Source of the DNA: Euleptes europaea
Lineage: Eukaryota; Chordata; Lepidosauria; Squamata; Sphaerodactylidae
Direction: 5' to 3'
NCBI RefSeq assembly: GCF_029931775.1
Contig: NC_079323.1
Coordinates: forward strand, 37,590,882-37,654,881
DNA length: 64,000 nucleotides
This document shows positions 13,601-22,600 of the stretch, one piece after another (the stretch's first letter is position 1; each line of letters begins with the position of its first letter). The position numbers were made by a program, and so were the translations under genes. The notes below the pieces were generated by a model. The model was not told the DNA's origin, made no database searches, and saw nothing but the letters and a program-made list of their open reading frames with translations.

Positions 13601-16600
13601 AGCCAATAGAGATCAGGTCACCTGGAGAAAATAGCTGCTTTGGCAATTGGACTCTATGGCATTGAATTCCCTCCCCTCCCCAAATCCCACCCTCCTACCA
13701 GGCTCTGCCCTAAAATCCTCCCGCTGGTGGGAAATAGGGACCTTGCAACCCTATCCCTATCCCCCCCCCCATATCCACCATGTGTCCTGTCTACCAGAGG
13801 TTTACTAGGAATTTTGTGGCTGGAACTTAATTCCTAGGTGTATGGGTCCCCGGTTCACATCAGGATGGTGATACCTGAGAAAAAGGGATTTAGGTCTTCC
13901 AACTATGTCAGCCATTTTTTTCCTAGTCTGAAGTGGTCCTGGGGAGCTGCTATTTACCATATTGGGGAAACTGGTGCATACCCAGGGGCAAATAATGCAG
14001 CTTTTCTGGGTCGAAAAAACAGTGAAGGGAGGAGGCTTAAGTCTCCTTCCCCGCTCGTGCCATAGTCCTGATCTGAAGTGGGCCCCTACGTGCCTACAAA
14101 TTAAGTTCTTGTGCATGCAATTCCCTGACGTGTCTGCTCAGCAGGATTCTGAGCAATGGGAAAGATTCATTACTACTACTCCTGAGTATTACAAAAAAGG
14201 AAAGATCCTCTCCCCAAGTTCTTCAGAGGACAAACATTTCTTCAATTAAAGCAAAAGTATTATGGGAACATGAATTGATTCAGCACCAGAGCTGCACTGT
14301 TGTAAATTTCCCCTGCTGAGTCCAAATTAATTTCATTACCTGCCCCGACTTTGTTACTTGTGAAGCTAAGCATGGGAAAAAAGAAGCCTCAAAAGTTTCT
14401 GGATGCCGTTTTTATTATTTTTGGCAAGTGATTTAAACAGGATTTCCTCCAGATTGCCTTTAAATAATTATGGCAAAGCACCGAAAGATAACTGAAAGAA
14501 GCAGGGGAAACAAAGCTACTAGAAGCGTCCTATCAATGTCGATTTATACAGCATCAAAAATCGCATTTACTGCATATTTCAGTTTCCTTTCCTTACAGTG
14601 ATCTGACATTTTACCTTCTGATCCAGCGTTTCCCCCAAATCTATTAAACTTCAAAGCAAAAATTGCTCATGCATGGCAACTGTTAGAAGCAAACAGTGTC
14701 AGCTGTGAGCCAGGAAACCTCTGGGTCATATCTTAGTGCATGAACTCACTGGATGACCTCAGAAAAGCCCCTTTCCACTTAGTGTCAGCCCCCATCCTCA
14801 CAATTATATTAAAAAAAACTGGCCTACCAGAAAGGGCTGTTGTAATGATTACTGAGACAAAATGTATGCAGAGCACTTTGAGCACAGATGAGAAGTGTTC
14901 TCTCAGCTGCTTTTCATCCTGATTTTTTTCTGGTATTGTTCTGAGTACAAATACATTCAGACATAATTTTCTCTGTGACCATGATGGCTTCCTGCATTTT
15001 TTTAATCCTTTGGAGCACACCTAATTTAGAGAGGAATCCTAGAACCCATATACGATACTTTGTTTGCTGGAGGAACAATGTGCACTGGGTCTCTATAACT
15101 GTGAGTGCCTTCTCACAGAGATGTATTTCCCTGCCTGTCCCTTCTCATAGCAGTTCCCCTGTGACCCCCAAAAGATAATGTTGTGACCAGGGCCATCTTG
15201 CGGATGAAATGGAACATGGTACTAAGGGCTGCAGCAAGGAAAAGCAAGCAAGTGAAATCACCACTCCTCCTTTCCACCTGTGGAAGACTGTCTCTGACCT
15301 CCCATTTTGGCAGAAGAGGTAGGAAACCATTTAATTCCCCTTCTTATTGCAGCCCCCTTCCCCACCATGGTGCATTTTGTCCAGGAATTTTTCTCAAACC
15401 TCAGAGTCTTATTTTGGGGTGCTGCACGAGAAGCTGCGAAAAATCACTTTGGTACATGTGGGCGCAGAGTGGTAAGCTGCAGTACTGCAGTCAAAAGCTC
15501 TGCTCACGACCTGAGTTCAATCCCCACGGAAGTCTGTTTCAGGTAGCCGGCTCAAGGTTGACTCAGCTTTCCATCCTTCCGAGGTCGGTAAAATGAGTAC
15601 CCAGCTTGCTGGGGGTAAAGGGGAGATGACTGGGGAAGGCACTGGTAAACCACCCCGTAAACAAAGTCTGCCTAGGAAACGTCGGGATGTGACCTCACCT
15701 CATGGGTCAGGAATGACCTGGTGTTTGCACAGGGGACCTTTACCTTTACCTGTGGGCTGTAGGATTTGACCTTTGGCTTCCATTGTCTTGATATTTTGCA
15801 CTGGATATAAACTAAGCTTATCCATAGCTCCCTGAATCATCACCTTAAGGCTCTTCCAAAAGCAGGTGACACTCCACTATGCCTGTTACATTTTTCCTCC
15901 CCTGCTCTCCTTTTATTAAGCGTCCTACTGCGAAACCTGAAAAGCTAGTTCACTATTTGATGGCATTCATTTGGTCCTAACAAAGGTATTATGCTACCAT
16001 CTCTAGATAATCCTATAATCATATTCCCAAGTACAAAATGATTATTCCTTCGCAACTTTATCTCTTCTCCACTTCTTAATGGATGTCCTTTGTTCTGTTG
16101 CATTCTTTCAAAATTAAGCATTCAGTTCATTCCGTGTGCTTGTTCAATGCTTGAACATTCTTCCAACATTTCCTCCTCTCAAAATGTTCTTAATCTTCTC
16201 CTAACATCAGACACATGAATAAGCATAATTTTTACAATAGGCTAAAATGAAATCATTCATGTTAGTTACTAATCTCTTTTTGTATGATTTGTATGGCTCG
16301 TTTTTGTCACTTCTACGTATATTTTAATTTTACTTGTAACTGATCTACATTTCCAAATTGGAAGACAAAAACACACACAAAAAAAACGGATACTGATGGT
16401 TTTACAAGAACCTTTTCAAGATCTAGGAAAATAGTTGGGGAAAGGACATGATATCATAACAGTGCAGTCCTAAGCAGAGTTACACTTTAGTTGACTTAGA
16501 AGGGTGTAACTGTGCTTAGAAATATACTGTGCCAACATTATGGCTCTAAATCCTATTACTCTTTGTTCAGACTAAATTACACATTATATTGGAGATCCAT

Positions 16601-19600
16601 GATTGGCTGTCCCGATGTTTCCTGTAACCAGGGCTGGTTCCAAGTTTTGGAGGGCCTGGGGCAGAGTGCCTTATCATAGAATCATAGAGTTGGAAGGGAC
16701 CACCAGGGTCATCTAGTCCAACCCCCTGCACAATGCAGGAAACTCACAACTACCTCCCCCACACACCCCCAGTGCCCAGAAGATGGCCTTGTTCACTACC
16801 TTGTTCACTGCCATGCCCCCTGCTTGTGCCCCCCCATCTGGCCCACCTGCCCATATTGATTCTTTTCAGCTCACTCCCTTCAGCTCTTCCCATTGCCTGC
16901 ATTCCCAGCATTGCACACACGCCCTTCTCCCATCAGCACTGGACAGCATGTGTGACACATGAGGTGGGAGCAGGTGGGCATTGGAAGTGCAGAGGGCAGC
17001 AGCAGTGAGCCCCACCAGAAGACCTGGGCCTACCTTTGCCAACCTCCAGGTTGATAGAGATCAGTCGATAGAGATCAGTCCCCCTGGAGAAAATGGATGC
17101 TTTGGCAATTGGACTCTATGGCATTGAAGTCTCTCCCCTCTCAAAACCCCGCCCTCCTTAGGCTCCACCCCAAAAACCTCCTGCCGGTGGCAAAGAGGGA
17201 CCTGGCAACCCTACCCGGGCCCCAGCAACTGCCTTACCTGGGTGGGGGGGGTACGCTGACAGGCCCTACCTGTAACATGTACTATAGTATCTTCTTTCTT
17301 TTCTAACAGTTAATAGCAGCTACAGGATGATGGAATTCTGTTAGAGAAATGTCATGAGGGCTAGGGAGGGAAGGATTAATGCCTCCTTCCTCAGAGAGCC
17401 ACTTTGGAGTAGTGGTTAAGAGCGGTGGACTCTAATCTGGTGAACCGGGTTGGTTTCCCCACTCCTCCACATTAAGCTAGCTGGGTAACCTTGGGCTAGT
17501 CACAATTCTCTCCCAGCCTTACCAACCTCACAAGGGGAGAGGAAGGGAAGGAGATTGATTCTCCTTAAAAAGGTAGAGAAAGTCAGTATATAAAAACCAA
17601 CTTCTTCTTGGGCTAGTCACAGCTCTCAGCCCCACCTGCCTCACAGGGTGTCTGTTGTGGGGAGGGGAAGGGAAGATGATATGATTGTAAGCTGGTTTGA
17701 TTCTCCCTTAAGTGGTAGAGAAAGTTGGCATATAAAAACAAATTCTTCTTTTTCTTCTTGTTATTTTGTCATGGTAAAGAAAAACATATCAGGAAATCCT
17801 GTCACAGCTTTCCCATGCAGGTCCACTCGGGAAGTCTTGGAAGCCTTTGCTGCTTCCAGCTTTTAAGCTTTTAAGGCCCTACCCATAAGAAGAAGTTGTT
17901 GTGAGGTAGGTGGGGCTGAGAGAGCTGTGACTAGCCCAAGGTCACCCAGCTGGCTTCATGAGTAGGAGTGGAGAAACCAACCTGGTTCACCAGATTAGCG
18001 TCCGTCACTCGTGAAGGAGTGGGGAATCAAACCCGGTTCTCCAGGTTCTCCAAACCACTGCTGTTAACCACTACACCACGCTGGTGTAACAACGGCACAT
18101 GAAAACAAAGTCTGATTGGCCCTGCCCCCATTTAATGTGTTATTTGATCCTTATAGGATGAAGTATGTTTCTAAATTTACAGTTTCTTGTGTCATGAAAC
18201 CAAGGCTGTACAACTGCCGTTACCATGATTCTTGAAATAAATTAATGATGGTGATCTTGACCTTTGCCTTGCTGCCGCCATCAGCTGCATAAGCATACAG
18301 AAGCCTGGAACTAGAAAGAAGAATTGGCTGAGACCTTTGATTTCACTCCCGGGAAGGCGCTGGCAAACCCCCCCCCCCCGTAAACAAAGTCTGCCGAGTA
18401 AACGTCGGGATGTGACGTCAACCCATGGGTCAGGAATGATTGGTCCTTGCACAGGGGACCTTTACCTTTACCTAGTCCAGTTAGAGATTATGCCAATAGC
18501 CGCTACCCCTCTCTGTTTAATTCTGCAGCCATGTGACTCCACCAATGCCCCTGCTTAGAACAAATAGGAAATCCTAGCTTCTAAAATCTAGGAAATAACC
18601 ACTTATACTAATACAGTCCCATCAAAATGAATCGGAGTACGTGCGTCTTGTGTCAAGTGGTAACTGAAATGACCCCTTGGTTGCTTGAGTCTGTGGTTTC
18701 TTTGCTTACATATTTGATTTGGTGCTATCATTTTTCTTGCCATTTCTGTTCTGATTTTATTTCTGGAGACACATAATCAGGCTTTCTCCAACTCGTGACC
18801 AAACTAAAATATTGCTTCAAAATGGCATTGAAATGCCAGAGCATGTTGACAAGTGGATTTCCCCCATATTGAAGAAGCTGCAATGATGAACTACTCTTGA
18901 ACTCTCCCAAATCATTATAAAAAAGGTGAGAGTATACCATGAGCTTGAATGCTATGCTTAATACAGGAGGGGTTTAGAGGCGCTGTGAGCACCTCTTAGA
19001 AGAAAAGAAAACTTACATCAGATAGGCATTTTTTCCATCGTTTCTAGACGCCTTCTATTTTAGACGATTCAGTAGCCAAAAATGGATGCTGACTCTACTA
19101 TATATTTTAATTGTTTTTCAGCTCAGTGAATATCTGTATATGGTAGCAAAACTAAACTGCTATAATGGATTGCTGTAGTTCTTGAAATGATTCAGGTTCT
19201 AATTGTCTCTTACTAGTATTTGTTTAGTGCAGGGGTGGGGAACCTTTTTTCTGCCAAGGGCCATTTGGATATTTATAACATCATTTGTGGGCCATACAAA
19301 ATTATCAATTTAAAAATTAGCCTGCTATATTTGGTCAAACATTTAGCCAAGAGGCACGACCGGAGACGGCTCTGAGTGTCTGCCACGTAGAGCGACTCTC
19401 TTTTGAGCTTTGCTGTCCCCAGCTGGGCTCAAGAGATTCAGGCAGGGCAACATCTTTCTGAGCTAGAGATCTGCCAGGACCCATGAAGGGCCAGATCAAA
19501 TGATTTTGTGGGCCTTACACGGCCCCCTGGCCTGACGTTCCCCACCCCTGGTTTAGTGGTTAAAAGTGCCGTCAAGTCACAGTCGACTTGTGGTGACCCT

Positions 19601-22600
19601 GTAGGGTTTTTAAAGCAAGAGACGAACAGAGGTGATTTGCCATTGCCTGCCTCTGCATAGCAACGCTGGCCTTCCTTGGTGGTCTCCCATCCAAGTACTA
19701 ACCAGGGCCAACTCTGCTTAGAAACCAAAATTTGATGAGACTGGGCTAGCCTGGGCTACCCAGGTCAGGGGACTATTTGCTTATGTACATAATAATAGGA
19801 AGTTGTTGTTTTTTTAAGTAAGAGGTGTAACCTCTGATTTTAACAAACTGTAGTCAGTGGACTGATGGGAGAAAACCATAGATTGGATCTCAAGAACCAC
19901 GCGTAGAGCTCTGCTTGTGGAATGTAACTTTCCTGTCTCTTCCTGTCTTCTTCAGGCCTACCCCTGTCATCTGAAAAACTGTTCCTGCGGGAACAAACTA
20001 GGGGGTAGCCTGAAGGGGAGCCTGCAGTATGAACAGGAATCAAGGATGGTCCCTTGTGACAACGGAAATGCCTTTGTATCCAACCCCAAAATAATTTGTT
20101 GGTTGTGAAAAGTTTCTTTAGGATGCTGTATCCTTCCAGTAACAGTACACATGGTTTAATGACATGAAATGTGAGTATATGATAGAAAATGGTATTTATC
20201 TGGCAGTCAGTGGAAATAAATCAACATAGTGAAAAAATATGCCTTCCCATAGAACCAAGAGTACTGGTTGGTTCTGTAGCAGTACCATTCATTTCAATGG
20301 ACCAGGATTGCTACTAGGTTTGAATATATTCTGCATATTCAGTACAGCTTTGAACAAGTTGTGGTGTCCTTTGATTTTGCTGTTATCCCCCCCCCTTACA
20401 CAGCAATAACATAGTCAGTCCCCACCCCTGGCCTCTTTGTGGTATGAAATGGTGATAGCATCATTCCTGTATTTATTAGTCAAAGGTTCATCCCTGTGTG
20501 GATGGACAAATCCTCCCAGTGGGGCCAGATACAGCTTTCATTTAGGAATTTGCAGCACTGGTAGAAATCCCAGAATACCAGAGAAATGTTACTTTTAATC
20601 CTCTGAACACCCTGTAAAAAACTTACACTATTGTATTCTGTGATACATTCATATCCCAAGGCCAAATTCCATTTGTATTGTGGTAGAAAAGTTCCTACAA
20701 AAATACAAACATTTGTGGTGGCACAAGCTGTTGCATTTGACAAGACTAACACATCCAGAGCTTGAAAACACACTTGGACATGAGGCAGAAGGTTTCTTTT
20801 GTGTAAATTCACGCTTCACCTATTGGGGTGTAGCCAGCGTGGTGTAGTGGTTAAAAGCGGTGGTTTGGAGCGGTAGACTCCAATCTAGAGAACCGGGTTT
20901 GATTCCCCACCCCTACACATGAAGTCAGCTAAGTGATCTTGGGCTAGTCACAGTTTGCTCCGAACTCTCTCAGCCCCACCTACACCTCACAGGGTGTCTG
21001 TTGTGGGGAGGGGAAGGGAAGGTGATTGCAAGCTGGTTTGATTCTTCCTTAAACGGTAGAGAAAGTCGGTATATAAAAACTAACTCTTCTTCTATATTGA
21101 ATGATTCCTTTACAAAACTATATTTTCTTTAAAAAATGAAACAACAAAAACCATGTTTGGAACCTAGGATATTAGACATAGAATAAACTTCCTTGAATTT
21201 TTAAGAAACATGTCTAAAATTAATGTTTAACATTTTTTCCCTTGGGGTATTTTGCTATCCCACAAATATCTCTCTTTGTGGTGCGGTAAATATTCTCCAG
21301 GTTATCAGGAAGGGTCATCAGGCTGCAATAAAAGGCTGCATCTTTTCAGAGCAGTTAAAACAGTTCCCTGGATCAGTGCTTTCTTAAACTTGGGGTATTT
21401 TTTGTTTGTTTTTGTATCCATGGTTTTTTTTGTTTACAGAAAATAAACTAAGTTGTAACTGTAATTTGGGGACATTGTTTACTACTGTATAGGTGACAAT
21501 GGGTGAAAACGCATGGTCGCTTTAGCCTCCTTTATTCCCTGTTTCAGCCAGGATTCAGCTAGGATCGAATGCACTTTCGGCGAAACATGTGCATTGGATC
21601 CTGGCTGAATCCTGGCTGAAACAGGGAATAAAGGAGGATAAAGCGACCATGCGTTTTCGCCCAATGTCTTAAGAGACCAAAGTTTTACAGCTACTTCTGT
21701 ATGCATTCTGCCAACAAAAGTGCAGCTGGAGTAGAAAATTCACCCCAAGCTTGGACAAACAGTTACAAAACAGCCTTTTTTTTTGGGGGGGGGGGGGTAC
21801 TCCCCAAATCAATAACAATACCTTTAACTTAAAAGTGACTGAGTGTGGCCAGCATTTGGGGTTGTTGCAATTACTCAAAATGGTGTGTGGTCCCTGACAG
21901 CAGTGAGCTAATGGAGGCGGGGGGAGCTGCAAGGAGGACACAAGGTATATAAAAACATTGAAGAATAGACTGGAAGTAGGGTTGCCAGGTCCCTCTTCGC
22001 CACTGGCAGGAGGTTTTTGGGGTGGAGCCTGAAGAGGGCGGGGTTTGGGGAGGGGAGGGACTTCAATGCCATAGAGTGCAATTGCCAAAGCGGCCATTTT
22101 TCTCCAGGTGATCTGATCTCTATCAGCTGGAGATCAGTTGAGTTAGCAGGAGATCTTCTGCTACTACCTGGCAGTTGGCAACCCTAACTGGAAGGGAGTT
22201 CAAGGGTCATCTAGTCCACCCCCCCCGCACAACGCAGGAAATGCACAACTACTTCCTCCTCCCCACTCCCCCAGTGACCCCTGCTCTATGCCCAGAGGAA
22301 GGGAAAAAAACCCTCCAGGATCCCTAGCCAATCTGGCCTGGAGGAAAATTCCTTCTTGACCCCAAAGTGTGGTCAGCATAGAGGAGCATTGACTCATCCT
22401 TTCCTGCCCTCCGTCTCACAATCCGCCTAAATTCATAGTGAGTCATCGAATTAGCGTTGCTGTCAGATGGCCCAAAATTGTATTTGCCGTTTCAGCTACT
22501 GCATCACTACTGACTCATGTTCAGTGTATGGTTTACTAAGACTCCTTGATCCAGGTGAAAAAGCGCCAAATTTTTCAGAAGAATTGGGACTTGTTAATTA

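Noticed and set aside
17393-21093. tRNA-like A and B boxes considered as tRNA genes
   Set aside because: They are the heads of SINEs with SINE bodies and tails and do not fold into a full tRNA.
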